Shown: positions 50,760-60,956, counted from the first letter of the stretch. The stretch: DNA of 64,000 nucleotides from Butyricicoccus pullicaecorum (GCA_018365995.1 JAGZIY010000016.1:36602-100601); one strand, 5' to 3'. Program-made: numbers and translations. Notes: generated from the letters alone by a model not told the origin.

Positions 50760-52355
50760 CTATACTTCCGGATCCATGGTTGTGTCTGGTGGGACAAACT
50801 CAGGCGCCGGTATACTTGTCTCTGTGTTGGTTTCACTCTCCTGTGAGGTTCCGTTGTCACCTGTATCCGGAGGCGTCTGTTCTGGCGGCAGGGTAGGCTC
50901 TGTTGGCTCTACTGGTGGATTACTGTCCCCCGATTGACTGTTGTCACCGGTTTCACCATTTTCAGGCAGACCGGAATCATTTGGATCCGATCCATTCAAG
51001 CCAGAGTCATTTGTATCTGTTCCATTTGTATCCGTTGAGCCAGACTCGTTCGAACCGGAGGAATTCTCCGAATCTGTATCTTGACTCTGCTCGGGATCTC
51101 CGGTCTCCTCCTCCGGTTCCGGATTTTCCGGTTCTTCCTTTTGTACCACTTCCTCTTCATCCTCATCAGAGGTCACACCGGGACGGCGTGTCCCCTCTGG
51201 TGGCGACTCAATCACATCGAGCGATGTGATCTCCCTGTCATATGGATTGAAGTGCTCGTTCACAAGCGCCAATGTCTTGCTCTCATTCGGGAAGAAGAAC
51301 GACAAGAACGCATCGGTTCCTGCATAGGAATTTGCCGAATATCCCGGCAGGGTAAACATCTGGATATCTGTTGTCTCTACCTGCATCGCCTGATTTGCCA
51401 TCCAAACCAGTTCACCCATTGTGAGATCTGTTTTTACATTGTTAAAGACAGCCTCTGCAATCGGCTTTGCCTTCAGGATATTTTCTGGTCTCAAAATCTG
51501 TTTTGCAAGGTGCATCAGAAATTCCTGCTGCTTTGCAATACGACTTTCATCACCGCCGTCATATCCATCTTTCTGCAAATGGGTATATCCCGGGTCATTG
51601 TGACGCCAGCGCAAAAATTCGACCACCTGCTCACCATTCATCTTCTGTAACCCCGGCTCAAAATAAATATTAAGGTCTTGAGCTGGATCATTATAAATCA
51701 TCTTGAACGGTACGTCATAGGTAATGCCGCCAATCGCATCTACGATTTCTGCAATGCCATTGAAATTGACCACAATATATTTATCTGGAGTAAACCCAAT
51801 TACCTTTTTGACCTCTTTTTTGGTGTTGTTGATATCGTGCTTTGCACCATAAGCGGCATTGATTTTCCGGCTTGCACCTGACTTGTTATTTGTACACATG
51901 ACATCACGCGGAATATTCAGCACATTGACCTTATGATTCTTGGTATCGAACCCAACCACCATCATATTATCTGTACGGGTTTCATCAATATCCGTTGCAC
52001 ATACAAGGAAGGTAAAATAGTCACTAATGCGCTGACCGGGGTCAATCGCAACCACATCACCGTTTTCCTCATCAATAATGGTCTTATCATTTTCATGGAT
52101 ACTGATATCCGGCGGCTTAATAAACCGTACCGCAAGAAAAGCACCACCTGCGAGTATAAATGCAATAATTGCAAACACCAGCAGAATGATATTTTTCTTA
52201 TTGGATTTTTTCTTTGCAGATTTTCCTTTTTTCGGTTCAGCCGTCCCAGCCATCACATCATAATTTGGATCACCATCATAAGGGGTAAAAACTGTTTTTT
52301 GTTTCTTTTTTACAGATTTACTACCTTTGCTGGTCTTTCCGCCAAAGATCTTCAT
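50760..52355 (-). CDS. LytR-CpsA-Psr (LCP) family protein with acidic tail
   Basis: 531 residues. A Lys-rich cytoplasmic start, one membrane segment (residues 56-77), then the LCP domain: TRTDNMMVVGFD, VLNIPRDVMC, INAAYGA, RWRHND. LCP enzymes transfer lipid-linked polymers to peptidoglycan. The last ~130 residues are a low-complexity Glu/Asp/Ser/Thr/Pro tail (residues 390-531) outside the membrane. It probably acts on the kind of wall polymer that the csaB locus makes, but this is speculation. Confidence 0.92.
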   Translation of the reverse strand: MKIFGGKTSKGSKSVKKKQKTVFTPYDGDPNYDVMAGTAEPKKGKSAKKKSNKKNIILLVFAIIAFILAGGAFLAVRFIKPPDISIHENDKTIIDEENGDVVAIDPGQRISDYFTFLVCATDIDETRTDNMMVVGFDTKNHKVNVLNIPRDVMCTNNKSGASRKINAAYGAKHDINNTKKEVKKVIGFTPDKYIVVNFNGIAEIVDAIGGITYDVPFKMIYNDPAQDLNIYFEPGLQKMNGEQVVEFLRWRHNDPGYTHLQKDGYDGGDESRIAKQQEFLMHLAKQILRPENILKAKPIAEAVFNNVKTDLTMGELVWMANQAMQVETTDIQMFTLPGYSANSYAGTDAFLSFFFPNESKTLALVNEHFNPYDREITSLDVIESPPEGTRRPGVTSDEDEEEVVQKEEPENPEPEEETGDPEQSQDTDSENSSGSNESGSTDTNGTDTNDSGLNGSDPNDSGLPENGETGDNSQSGDSNPPVEPTEPTLPPEQTPPDTGDNGTSQESETNTETSIPAPEFVPPDTTMDPEV

Positions 52356-52359
52356 GTAT

Positions 52360-52959
52360 TTACACTCCGTTTTCTATTGCACTCCATGTGCATCTGACAC
52401 CTTGCCAAATGAGGGAATTTCGCGCTGCCATAGTATCAGGATGGATGAGTTTTCCCCGCACGAGCAAATCATAGAGTGAGTGGTCGAAGCAATATAAAAG
52501 CGCCTCATCTATACTTGTTTCAGCGAGTTTTCTAGCTGGCTCCACCCCGTCAAAATCGCGTGTTTCCTCAATATAGTCAGCAAGATAAATAATTTTGTCC
52601 AACAGGGTCATATTTGCCCGTCCGGTCGTGTGATAAGCAATTGCCTCTACAACCTCCAGATCCGCACCATATTCGGCGCGTGCAATCGCAGCTGCTGTTT
52701 TTCCGTGCAGCATTTTCCATTCCTTTTTTTCGATATCACAGGGTATTATACCGTATTTATCACATAAATACAACTGTTCTTCCCTAGAAAGTCGTTTGGT
52801 TATATCATGCAGAAGTGCTGCAAAGCCTGCTTTTTCCACATCTCCGCCAAATTTTCCGGCGAGCATTCGTGCTGCTTTTTCGCACCCCAGCGTATGGGTA
52901 TAGCGATAGCCAGACAAACGTGTTAAGATTGACTGTCGTTCTAATTCTGTACATAACAT
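52360..52959 (-). CDS. yqeK: HD-domain hydrolase YqeK
   Basis: 199 residues from the ATG at 52959 (AAAGGCGG upstream). HTLGCEKAARMLA and FAALLHDITKRLS give the H...HD metal site; AYHTTGRANMTLLDKIIYLAD is the YqeK signature. Family members hydrolyse diadenosine tetraphosphate symmetrically. It is preceded by nadD, as is usual. Confidence 0.93.
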   Translation of the reverse strand: MLCTELERQSILTRLSGYRYTHTLGCEKAARMLAGKFGGDVEKAGFAALLHDITKRLSREEQLYLCDKYGIIPCDIEKKEWKMLHGKTAAAIARAEYGADLEVVEAIAYHTTGRANMTLLDKIIYLADYIEETRDFDGVEPARKLAETSIDEALLYCFDHSLYDLLVRGKLIHPDTMAARNSLIWQGVRCTWSAIENGV

Positions 52960-52987
52960 AACAAATCCGCCTTTCAAACTGTATTTT

Positions 52988-53581
52988 TTATTTTTGATAC
53001 AATCGGTTTTGCCGGATATAAGCTGCAACCTGCGGCGGGGTCATTTGTTCAAACCCGCCCTGCTGCCGCACATCTGTTGAAGAAATGGGAAGTACTGGAC
53101 ATTGGACAAGTGTGATTCGTGCCCCAAGCACCTGCCGCAGTACACGCGCCTTTTCTTCCAATATAGGCTGATCCTCGGTTCCTCTCGCAACAACAGCAAG
53201 GTCAGCTAAACGCACGATTTCCTGCGGTTCTCTCCAAGAATGGTCAAAGGACAACAGCATATCGGTTCCTATAATAAGGGTAAGTTCCTGTTCACCCGCC
53301 GCATACAGCGCTTTGAGTGTATCTACCGTATAGCTTGCACCGCCGCGCCGGATTTCCAAATCCGAAAAAACGGCCCAATCGTATGGCTCCGTCATCAGGC
53401 GCACCATTTCGCACCGCTGTGCGGTGGTAGCACTGCCTGTTGGCATTTTTTTATGCGGGGGCAGATTGGTGGGGATAAAGAGCACCCGATCCAGTCCAAG
53501 GGTCTGATATACGGACTGCGCTGCTGCAAGATGTCCCTTATGTGGTGGATTAAAGGTTCCACCCAGCACACCTGTCTTCAT
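52988..53581 (-). CDS. nadD: Nicotinate-nucleotide adenylyltransferase
   Basis: 197 residues. GVLGGTFNPPHKGHLAAAQ holds the nucleotidyl transferase (T/H)xGH motif, and PISSTDVRQ is the ISSTxIR-type ATP motif. It forms deamido-NAD from NaMN and ATP. It lies 3 bases after yhbY and 28 before yqeK. Confidence 0.96.
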   Translation of the reverse strand: MKTGVLGGTFNPPHKGHLAAAQSVYQTLGLDRVLFIPTNLPPHKKMPTGSATTAQRCEMVRLMTEPYDWAVFSDLEIRRGGASYTVDTLKALYAAGEQELTLIIGTDMLLSFDHSWREPQEIVRLADLAVVARGTEDQPILEEKARVLRQVLGARITLVQCPVLPISSTDVRQQGGFEQMTPPQVAAYIRQNRLYQK

Positions 53582-53584
53582 GCG

Positions 53585-53884
53585 TTACTTCTCCAAAATG
53601 ATTTTCCGCTTATCTGGGTCAGAAGACTGTCGGTACAAAACAAACTTGGTACCAATGCACTGTACCCCATCTGCACCCGTTGCCTCGCAAAGTGCGTCGG
53701 ATACCGTGCGTGGCGTCAGCATCGCATTTTCGAGTACTTTTCCCTTTACAAGCTCATGATTTTCAAGCAAAACCTCCAGCTGACTGATAACGCCCTCTGT
53801 CACGCCCTCCTTTCCAATATGCAGTGTCACCGCGAGTGTATTGGATTGTTTACGCAAAAATGCGCGTTGTTTACTGGTCAACAT
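53585..53884 (-). CDS. yhbY: YhbY-family (CRM domain) RNA-binding protein
   Basis: 99 residues. LTSKQRAFLRKQSNTLAVTL, HIGKEGVTEGVI and the CRM-type GTKFVLYRQS strand identify the family, which binds pre-50S particles. The usual neighbours are present (rdgB upstream, nadD downstream). Confidence 0.94.
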   Translation of the reverse strand: MLTSKQRAFLRKQSNTLAVTLHIGKEGVTEGVISQLEVLLENHELVKGKVLENAMLTPRTVSDALCEATGADGVQCIGTKFVLYRQSSDPDKRKIILEK

Positions 53885-53904
53885 GATTACTTACTCTCCT
53901 ACTT

Positions 53905-54492
53905 TTATACAGATTTCAATTTCTTCCGCAAAACTGCCGCAAGCTTTTCCAGCGCATGTGCCCGATGCGAAATGCGGTTTTTCACTTCTGCTGGCAGTTC
54001 TGCAAATGTGCAGTCATATTCACGCACATAAAACAGGGGGTCATAGCCAAATCCACCGGTTCCATGCTGCTCGGTCAAGATTTCCCCTTCACACTCACCA
54101 CGCACAACAATTTCCTGTCCATCTGGAAGAATACAGCAGATTGTACACACAAAGCGTGCCTGCCGTTCACATTCGTCCACATGCTCCATATTTTTGAGCA
54201 AAAACAGGTTACGGTCAGCATCACTGCCCGAACAGTAACGTGCTGAGTATACGCCCGGCGCTCCCGAAAGCGCATCGACTGCCAAGCCTGAATCATCTGC
54301 GATTGCAGGCAGTCCGGTGTGCTGATGCGCCGCAAGCGCCTTGATTCGCGCATTTTCCTCAAAGGTCTTGCCATTTTCCTCAGGTTCCGGCGCATCTTCT
54401 GGCAGCGGTATCACTTCGATCCCCAATCCGCCCAAAATGGTGGAAAGTTCCTCCAGTTTTTTCTTGTTGTGTGATGCCAATACAAACTGCAT
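53905..54492 (-). CDS. rdgB: XTP/dITP diphosphatase
   Basis: 195 residues. FVLASHNKKKLEELS at the start, FEENARIKA, ADDSGLAVDALSGAPGVYSA and GFGYDPLFYV are typical of the RdgB/HAM1 family, which removes non-canonical purine nucleotides. It lies 3 bases after rph; the pair is fused or adjacent in many bacteria. Confidence 0.95.
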   Translation of the reverse strand: MQFVLASHNKKKLEELSTILGGLGIEVIPLPEDAPEPEENGKTFEENARIKALAAHQHTGLPAIADDSGLAVDALSGAPGVYSARYCSGSDADRNLFLLKNMEHVDECERQARFVCTICCILPDGQEIVVRGECEGEILTEQHGTGGFGYDPLFYVREYDCTFAELPAEVKNRISHRAHALEKLAAVLRKKLKSV

Positions 54493-54495
54493 GAC

Positions 54496-55215
54496 TCAGT
54501 CCTCCATCGCCGCAAGCTGGGCTGTACGCAGCGTCTGATTGCCGATTTCACCCAATGCAATGAGTTTTTGCAGTTCCTCCTTGCGGAAAGGACGTTCCTC
54601 TCCGGTGCCTTGGATCTCCACAAGCTCACCAGAGCCTGTCATCACCAGATTGCAATCCACCATCGCATGGGAATCCTCTAGGTAGTTGAGGTCCAGCACT
54701 GCCTCATCTTCAAAAATCCCAACAGAAACCGCTGACACCGTATCAGTCAACGGCATTTTTTTCAAAACTCCTGCATCTACAAGCTTATTGCAGGCAATCC
54801 AAAGCGCAACATAGCCACCCGTAATCGAGGCACAACGTGTGCCCCCATCTGCCTGAATGACATCGCAGTCTACAACAATCTGCCGCTCTCCCAAAGCCTC
54901 GCGGTCTACCACTGCACGCAGAGCACGTCCTATGAGGCGCTGGATCTCTGCCGCTCTGCCATTGAGTTTGAGTTTTCCAATATCACGTGGGGAACGGGTA
55001 TTGGTTGCACGCGGCAGCATGGAATATTCAGCGGTCACCCAGCCCAATCCAGTATCCTTGAGAAAGGGCGGAACCCTTTCCTCTACGGTTGCATTACAGA
55101 TGACCTTTGTATTTCCACAGGAAATCAGTACAGAGCCTTCCGCATGTATGGTAAAATCACGTACAATCTCAATCGGACGCATTTCATCTGGTCGTCTGTT
55201 ATCCGGTCTTGTCAT
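54496..55215 (-). CDS. rph: Ribonuclease PH
   Basis: 239 residues. RPDNRRPDEMRPIEI, GSVLISCGNTKVICNA and DVIQADGGTRCASITGG are the conserved RNase PH segments. It is a phosphorolytic 3' exonuclease that trims tRNA ends. Two bases separate it from ftsY. Confidence 0.96.
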   Translation of the reverse strand: MTRPDNRRPDEMRPIEIVRDFTIHAEGSVLISCGNTKVICNATVEERVPPFLKDTGLGWVTAEYSMLPRATNTRSPRDIGKLKLNGRAAEIQRLIGRALRAVVDREALGERQIVVDCDVIQADGGTRCASITGGYVALWIACNKLVDAGVLKKMPLTDTVSAVSVGIFEDEAVLDLNYLEDSHAMVDCNLVMTGSGELVEIQGTGEERPFRKEELQKLIALGEIGNQTLRTAQLAAMED

Positions 55216-55217
55216 GT

Positions 55218-56141
55218 TTATTCCATCTCCTCCACAGGCGGCAGCAGCGCCTCCAAAAATTCAGATCGGTCAAAATCCATCAAATCATCAATTCCTTCTC
55301 CGACACCAACGAGCTTCACGGGTACGCCAAGCCCTGCGGAAATGGCAACGACAATACCGCCCTTCGCAGTTCCATCCAGCTTGGTCAGAATGATACCCGA
55401 CAGTTTGGCGGCCTTATTAAAGGCATCTGCCTGATGTACTGCATTTTGTCCGGTTGTAGCATCGAGTACCAGCAGTGTTTCACGGTCTGCATCGGGCAGT
55501 TCCCGCGTAATGATGCGGTCGATCTTACCCAACTCATTCATTAGATTTTGTTTGTTATGCAGGCGACCAGCGGTGTCAATAATAATGAGATCACAGCCGC
55601 GCGCCTTTGCAGCGGCAATGGAATCATAGACAACAGCCGCCGGATCTGCGCCCTCGCCATGCCGTACAATGTCTGCGCCTGCGCGCTTTGCCCAGATTTC
55701 CAGCTGATCTGCTGCCGCAGCGCGAAAAGTATCCGCTGCCGCCAGCATCACCTTTTTGCCTTGTGCGATATAACGCGCGGCAATCTTACCAATCGAGGTC
55801 GTTTTTCCGACTCCATTAACACCAATCACCAAGATAACAGCCGGCTTGGTGTCCAGATGCAGCGCTGTGTCCTGCTCCATCATTTCGCCGAGTACATCCT
55901 TGAGTACACAGCGCAGTGCCAGCGGTGTGTCGACACGCTGATGCTTTGCGCGATCCTCCACCTTTTCTGTCGCCTCAGCAGCAACTGTTGCGCCTAAATC
56001 GGAGAGGATCAGTGCTTCCTCCAGCCGCTCGAGCGTATCTGCATCAATCTGTACAAAATTGCTCATGATGTCATTGAACTGCTCACTGACCGCCTCGGTT
56101 GTGCGCTTGAGCCCCATTTTGATTTTGTCAAAAAATCCCAT
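55218..56141 (-). CDS. ftsY: Signal recognition particle receptor FtsY
   Basis: 307 residues from the ATG at 56141; the acidic A domain is nearly absent, as in many Firmicutes. The NG GTPase domain has GVNGVGKTTSIGKIA, ADTFRAAAADQLE, IIDTAGRLHNK and TKLDGTAKGG. It docks ribosome-SRP complexes at the membrane. The smc-ftsY order is conserved in Bacilli and Clostridia. Confidence 0.96.
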   Translation of the reverse strand: MGFFDKIKMGLKRTTEAVSEQFNDIMSNFVQIDADTLERLEEALILSDLGATVAAEATEKVEDRAKHQRVDTPLALRCVLKDVLGEMMEQDTALHLDTKPAVILVIGVNGVGKTTSIGKIAARYIAQGKKVMLAAADTFRAAAADQLEIWAKRAGADIVRHGEGADPAAVVYDSIAAAKARGCDLIIIDTAGRLHNKQNLMNELGKIDRIITRELPDADRETLLVLDATTGQNAVHQADAFNKAAKLSGIILTKLDGTAKGGIVVAISAGLGVPVKLVGVGEGIDDLMDFDRSEFLEALLPPVEEME

Positions 56142-56175
56142 ATTTGTTCTCCTTCTCGGATATATTAAAATCAAA

Positions 56176-59100
56176 TCAATTGATTGTTCCCTGAAATTTT
56201 TCTTCTGCCTCTGCCAGATTGAGCATCAGCATACGGGAAACCCCTTGCTCCTGCATGGTCACACCATAGAGCATATCTGCCTGCTCCATGGTACCGCGGC
56301 GATGGGTAATGGCGATGAACTGCGTTGCACCGGATAGCTTGCGCAAATACTGTGCATAGCGTGCGACATTAACGTCATCGAGCGCTGCTTCAATTTCGTC
56401 CAATACGCAGAATGGGGTAGGGCGCACCTTGAGGATTGCAAAATACAACGCAATCGCAACAAAAGCTTTTTCACCGCCCGACAGCAGGGTCAGCGTCTTG
56501 ACAGCCTTTCCCGGCGGGCACACCCGAATCTCAATGCCGCAGTTTAGGATGTCCGCAGTATCTGCAAGTTCCAGCTGTGCGTGACCGCCGCCAAAAATTT
56601 CGGTAAAAGTTTGTCCAAAATAATGATTGAGCTTTGCAAATTCGGTTGCAAAAATTTCTTTCATGTGCACTGTGAGTTCATCAATTACCGTTTGCAGTTC
56701 CTTCTGTGCTGTTTCCAAATCCTCTTTCTGCTCCTCAAGAAACAGGAAGCGTTCCTTGAGTGCGGTATATGCCTCCACAGCATCTAGATTGACATTTCCA
56801 AGGGCACGCAGCTGACTGCGCAGTTCCTCAGCTGTACGCAGGGCCGCTGCACGGTCGGACAACTCGATACGAAATGCCTGTGCAGGTGTGGGTGTCAGTT
56901 CATAACTCTCCCACATTTTATCCAAAATCTGTGCTTCTTCGTTTTTGAGTTGAACCCCCTGCGCCGACAGCCGCACATTTTCTCGTTCCAGCCCAAGAAT
57001 CTCCTCATTCTGATCCTGTGCCCTGCGGTCGACCTGTGTACGCTGTGCCTCAATTCGCATACGCTGCTGTGCTTGGGCTGCAAGAAGTTCCTGCAAGCGT
57101 TTCAGGTCATCTGCACCACTGTCCCGCAGATTGCCTGCTTGTGCAAGTTGTTCCTGCATAGATTGAGCTTCCTGTTCCAAGCGCTCCATCATTTGTGCAC
57201 TGTTGTCCGCACCCGCTGCCATATCCGCGCGCAGGCGTTCTAAATCTTCTGCGGCACGTTGCTCCGCTGCAAACTCTGCACGATTTTCCGCCTGCGCGGT
57301 ATGCAGCTGATGTATTTTTGTCATGCGCATTTTTTGCGCTTGTGTCCAGTCATCTAACCTTTCCTGAATTTGTTCGGACGCGGTCTGTAAAATTTCCTGC
57401 TCCCGTGCACAGGCTTCGAGTGTCTCCTGTGCTGACGCAATTTCCTGTTCATACCGTACTCTTGCAGTATCTAAGTTATCACGCTCCACAGATAAATTTT
57501 CATAGTGTGTTCGCAGGCTATCCATGCGGGCAAGGTACTGCGCTGTTTCGGTTTGCAGCACTGTCAGACGCTCCTGCTGCCTTTCCTGATCTTGCTCCAG
57601 CGCCTCCTGTTCATACTGCACCTGAGAAAGCTCTGTCCTTGCCTGCTCGAGTGTGTGCTCAGCTGCCCTCTGCGCGGCTTTCAACTGCTCTGCTTGTTCA
57701 GTCAACGTATGCAGCTGTGCGGTACGCGCCAAGACGCCGCTCGTTTTCGACACAGAGCCGCCAGTCATCGCACCGCCTGCCTGAATCATCTGCCCATCTA
57801 GCGTTACGATGCGAAAATGATTTTGATATTTCTTTGCAAGCGCAAGCGCTGCATCGATATCCTCGGCAATTACAGTACGAGCGAGCAGACTTTGCATCAC
57901 GGTCTGATATTCAGGTGCACAAGAAATCAGTGTATCCGCTGTACCGCATACCCCCGCACAGGTATCCAGCCCCTGCACTCCAAGCAGCTTTGCGCGAATC
58001 GTATCCAACGGCAAAAAGGTGGCTCTGCCGCTGTCGGTTCGCTTGAGGTAAGCAATGGCGGCTTTGCCGTCCATGGCGGTATCCACAATCAAATGGGAGC
58101 CTGCCGCACCCAGCGCGATTTCGATTGCAGTCACATAGCGAGACTCAACCGTGAGACACGAGGAAACTGGTCCATGAATACCAGCAAGCTTTCCGCTGTC
58201 TGCCTGCTGCATGACACGTTTTACCGCACGGGAAAAACCCTCATAATCCTTTTCCAACTCGCGCAGCATTTTGATGCGATTTTCGATATCCGTTTGTTTT
58301 GCCGTGATATCCGCGAGCGTCTGCACGCAATCCTGAACTTTTGTTTGTCTGCGTTCTATTTTCAGCGTCATACCAGCGCGCTGGTTTTTTAGCGTTTCCT
58401 GTTCTTTCCGGCATGTCTCCAGCTTGTTTTCACTGATTTTACAGGCAGCTGTCTGTTCCGCAAGCTGTGCTGCCGCCTGCTCGAGTTCCGCCGCAAGTTG
58501 CTCCTTCCGGCTGTCCATACCAGAAAGTCCGGTCTTTGCCGCAGTTCGGGCAAGCTCTGCTGCGAACCGCGCCTGCTCATTTTTCGCCTTGCGCTCATCG
58601 ATTGCACTGCGTTCCCGCTGCAAGCCTTCTGCCTGTGCACCCGCCCGAGCGTCTTCCAGCTGTATATGCTGGACAGACTGTGCAAGCGCCTCACATGCAG
58701 CAGTCAACTCGGCTTGACGCGCAAGATGCACAGCCGCCTGCCCTGCAAGAGACCGCTCCTGCTCGTTCTGGCGCGCCTGTTCCTTCTGAATACGCTCTCT
58801 GTTTTGTGCATTATTTTTAAGATTCGCTTCGAGCACCGCACACTGACTGGATAGATTCGCACGATTTTGCTCGGTCGCGTGCATTTGCTGCCGCAGGGTA
58901 TCGGCTGCGGTGTCAGCATCACGCAGCTCTTTTGTAAGCTGCTCAGACTGCGCATACAGCCTGTCTTGTTCTGTACGTGCCTTCTGTAACTGCTCTGCAC
59001 AAGCCGCTGTATCCTGCTGATTTTTCTCTGTGTTGACGCGAATCTGGGTCAGCCCTTCAAGCCAAAGGGATACCTCCAGTGTACGCAGTTCATCGCGCAG

Positions 59101-59751
59101 CCCCATATATTGCTTTGCCTTTTCGGCCTGCTCTGCAAGCGGCTGTGCCTGATGTGCCAATTCTGTATAGAGATCGCGAATACGGACAAGATTTTCCTCG
59201 GTTGCCTCCAGCTTACGGTTGGCTTCCTCCTTGCGATATCGAAATTTTGTGATTCCAGCCGCTTCCTCAAAGATTTCGCGTCGGTCCTCACTTTTGAGGG
59301 ACAGAATTTCATCAATACGCCCTTGTCCAATGATAGAATATCCATCCCGCCCCAAGCCGGTGTCCATAAAAAGCTCATGAATATCCTTTAATCGGCAAGG
59401 CTTTTTGTTGAGTGCATATTCGCTTTCTCCGGAGCGATAATATCGTCTTGTAACCATGATTTCGGTATAATCCGAACGAAAGGCATGCTCTGCATTATCA
59501 AGTATGAGCGATACTTCTGCAAAGCCTACCGGACGCCGCTTTTGGGTACCGCTAAAGATGACATCCTCCATCTTTGCACCGCGCAGACTGCGTGTGGACT
59601 GTTCTCCCAGCACCCAGCGAATAGCATCTGAAATATTTGATTTTCCGCTTCCATTCGGGCCAACAATTGCAGTCATTCCCCCAGCGAACCGGATCTCTGT
59701 GCGGTCTGGAAAGGACTTAAAGCCCTGCAAAATCAAGCTTTTTAATATCAT
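56176..59751 (-). CDS. smc: Chromosome segregation protein Smc
   Basis: 1191 residues from the ATG at 59751. Walker A GPNGSGKSNISDAIRW, long coiled coil (about 170-500), hinge (about 510-680, with HGPVSSCL and GGAMTGGSVS), second coiled coil (Gln/Glu/Ala-rich), ABC signature LLSGGEKAFVAIAL and Walker B PFCVLDEIEAALDD. It compacts and separates chromosomes with ScpA and ScpB, which are not in the window. Own promoter at 59790-59818. Confidence 0.97.
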   Translation of the reverse strand: MILKSLILQGFKSFPDRTEIRFAGGMTAIVGPNGSGKSNISDAIRWVLGEQSTRSLRGAKMEDVIFSGTQKRRPVGFAEVSLILDNAEHAFRSDYTEIMVTRRYYRSGESEYALNKKPCRLKDIHELFMDTGLGRDGYSIIGQGRIDEILSLKSEDRREIFEEAAGITKFRYRKEEANRKLEATEENLVRIRDLYTELAHQAQPLAEQAEKAKQYMGLRDELRTLEVSLWLEGLTQIRVNTEKNQQDTAACAEQLQKARTEQDRLYAQSEQLTKELRDADTAADTLRQQMHATEQNRANLSSQCAVLEANLKNNAQNRERIQKEQARQNEQERSLAGQAAVHLARQAELTAACEALAQSVQHIQLEDARAGAQAEGLQRERSAIDERKAKNEQARFAAELARTAAKTGLSGMDSRKEQLAAELEQAAAQLAEQTAACKISENKLETCRKEQETLKNQRAGMTLKIERRQTKVQDCVQTLADITAKQTDIENRIKMLRELEKDYEGFSRAVKRVMQQADSGKLAGIHGPVSSCLTVESRYVTAIEIALGAAGSHLIVDTAMDGKAAIAYLKRTDSGRATFLPLDTIRAKLLGVQGLDTCAGVCGTADTLISCAPEYQTVMQSLLARTVIAEDIDAALALAKKYQNHFRIVTLDGQMIQAGGAMTGGSVSKTSGVLARTAQLHTLTEQAEQLKAAQRAAEHTLEQARTELSQVQYEQEALEQDQERQQERLTVLQTETAQYLARMDSLRTHYENLSVERDNLDTARVRYEQEIASAQETLEACAREQEILQTASEQIQERLDDWTQAQKMRMTKIHQLHTAQAENRAEFAAEQRAAEDLERLRADMAAGADNSAQMMERLEQEAQSMQEQLAQAGNLRDSGADDLKRLQELLAAQAQQRMRIEAQRTQVDRRAQDQNEEILGLERENVRLSAQGVQLKNEEAQILDKMWESYELTPTPAQAFRIELSDRAAALRTAEELRSQLRALGNVNLDAVEAYTALKERFLFLEEQKEDLETAQKELQTVIDELTVHMKEIFATEFAKLNHYFGQTFTEIFGGGHAQLELADTADILNCGIEIRVCPPGKAVKTLTLLSGGEKAFVAIALYFAILKVRPTPFCVLDEIEAALDDVNVARYAQYLRKLSGATQFIAITHRRGTMEQADMLYGVTMQEQGVSRMLMLNLAEAEEKFQGTIN

Positions 59752-59789
59752 GCAAAAACTCCACGCAGGTATATTTTCAGTTATTTTAT

Positions 59790-59818
59790 ATTTTAGCACC
59801 AATTGATACAAGTGGCAA
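59790..59818 (-). promoter_or_regulatory. smc promoter
   Basis: Minus strand TTGCCA (59818-59813), 17-base spacer, TAAAAT (59795-59790). A weak hairpin followed by CGCCTTTTTC lies upstream near the rnc stop, so smc is at least partly independent of rnc. Confidence 0.65.
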
Positions 59819-59913
59819 TGCAAAGCCTGCACATTTTGCGGTTTGTTCAAAAAAAACACCGTTTCCCACACAGAAAAAGGCGCCCCCTGCACGGTTCGCC
59901 CTTTCTGTCCGTT

Positions 59914-60600
59914 TTATTTATGCTTTATGACACCCATAAGTTCCAGCGCCTGCTTTGCAGCCATTTGTTCTGCCTCTTTTTTGCTGTGTCCAACGCCCTG
60001 TGCAAAGACATTGCTATTGAGCAGCAGATCCATGGTAAATTCCTTGGCATGGTCGGGACCAGTTTCTCCCGCCAAGCGGTATTCCAAAGTCTCCTGCCGA
60101 TTCTTCTGCACAATTTCCTGAAGCTGAGTCTTATAGTCTGTAAATGCGCCGCCCTTTCTGGCTTCCTCTGCCTTACGCGGAATAAAACTCAGCACAAACG
60201 CACGTGCTGGTTCAATGCCGCCATCGAGATAGATGGCACCCAAAAGTGCCTCTACGGCATCTGCCAAAATAGAGGGGCGATTGCGTCCACCGCCCTGTTC
60301 CTCACCATGCCCAAGACAGATCTCCCGATCAATGCCAAGTTCCTTGGCGATTTCGCACAGTGCACGTTCACAAACCACAGCAGCACGCAGCTTACTCAGC
60401 TGACCTTCCGGCAGTTCTGGAAAGTGGTTGTAGAGATAATCGGCTGTAACAAAGCCGAGTACGGAATCGCCGAGAAACTCGAGCCGTTCATTGTTTTGCA
60501 GATGCCGCATACGCTGTTCATTTGCATAAGAGGAGTGGGTCATCGCCTTATGAAACAGCTGCGGATTGCGAAACTGATAGCCAATTCGTTCTTGTAACAT
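59914..60600 (-). CDS. rnc: Ribonuclease III
   Basis: 228 residues. The catalytic signature NERLEFLGDSVLGF is at residues 37-50, followed by the second acidic site in ADAVEALLGAIYLD and a dsRNA-binding domain over the last ~75 residues (DYKTQLQEIVQKN, GVGHSKKEAEQMAA). It processes rRNA precursors and structured mRNAs. The rnc-smc order is typical. Confidence 0.96.
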   Translation of the reverse strand: MLQERIGYQFRNPQLFHKAMTHSSYANEQRMRHLQNNERLEFLGDSVLGFVTADYLYNHFPELPEGQLSKLRAAVVCERALCEIAKELGIDREICLGHGEEQGGGRNRPSILADAVEALLGAIYLDGGIEPARAFVLSFIPRKAEEARKGGAFTDYKTQLQEIVQKNRQETLEYRLAGETGPDHAKEFTMDLLLNSNVFAQGVGHSKKEAEQMAAKQALELMGVIKHK

Positions 60601-60650
60601 ATAAATGAGATTCCTTTCTTATTTTGTAATCATCTATTCTAAAAATAAAA

Positions 60651-60670
60651 GCCTGTGCCGGAGCGCAGGC
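60651..60670 (-). terminator. acpP terminator
   Basis: GCCTGTGC pairs with GCGCAGGC over CGGA (8 pairs, one G-U), followed on the minus strand by TTTTATTTTTAG. Confidence 0.8.
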
Positions 60671-60685
60671 TCTTATTTGAAAACA

Positions 60686-60919
60686 TCATTCGTCCTGAGA
60701 ACCAACAAAATCAACCACATCGCCAACAGTTTTCAGCTTTCGTGCGGTTTCTTCGTCGATTTCACCGACATCAAACTCCTCCTCTAATGCCATCATCAGC
60801 TCCACCAGATCGAGAGAATCTGCGCCAAGATCCTCATCAAAAGAGGTTTTGAGGGTAATCGACTCCGGCTCCACACCAAACTGTTCGCTCAGCAGCTCTA
60901 CCATTTTTTCAAACACCAT
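60686..60919 (-). CDS. acpP: Acyl carrier protein
   Basis: 77 residues, strongly acidic. LGADSLDLVELMMALEEEF contains the phosphopantetheine Ser35. Carrier for fatty-acid synthesis; the plsX product upstream uses acyl-ACP. It has its own consensus promoter and a terminator, so it can be made in excess over its neighbours. Confidence 0.97.
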   Translation of the reverse strand: MVFEKMVELLSEQFGVEPESITLKTSFDEDLGADSLDLVELMMALEEEFDVGEIDEETARKLKTVGDVVDFVGSQDE

Positions 60920-60956
60920 TCGGATTTCGCCTCCTCACCAAACTCAGGATATTTTG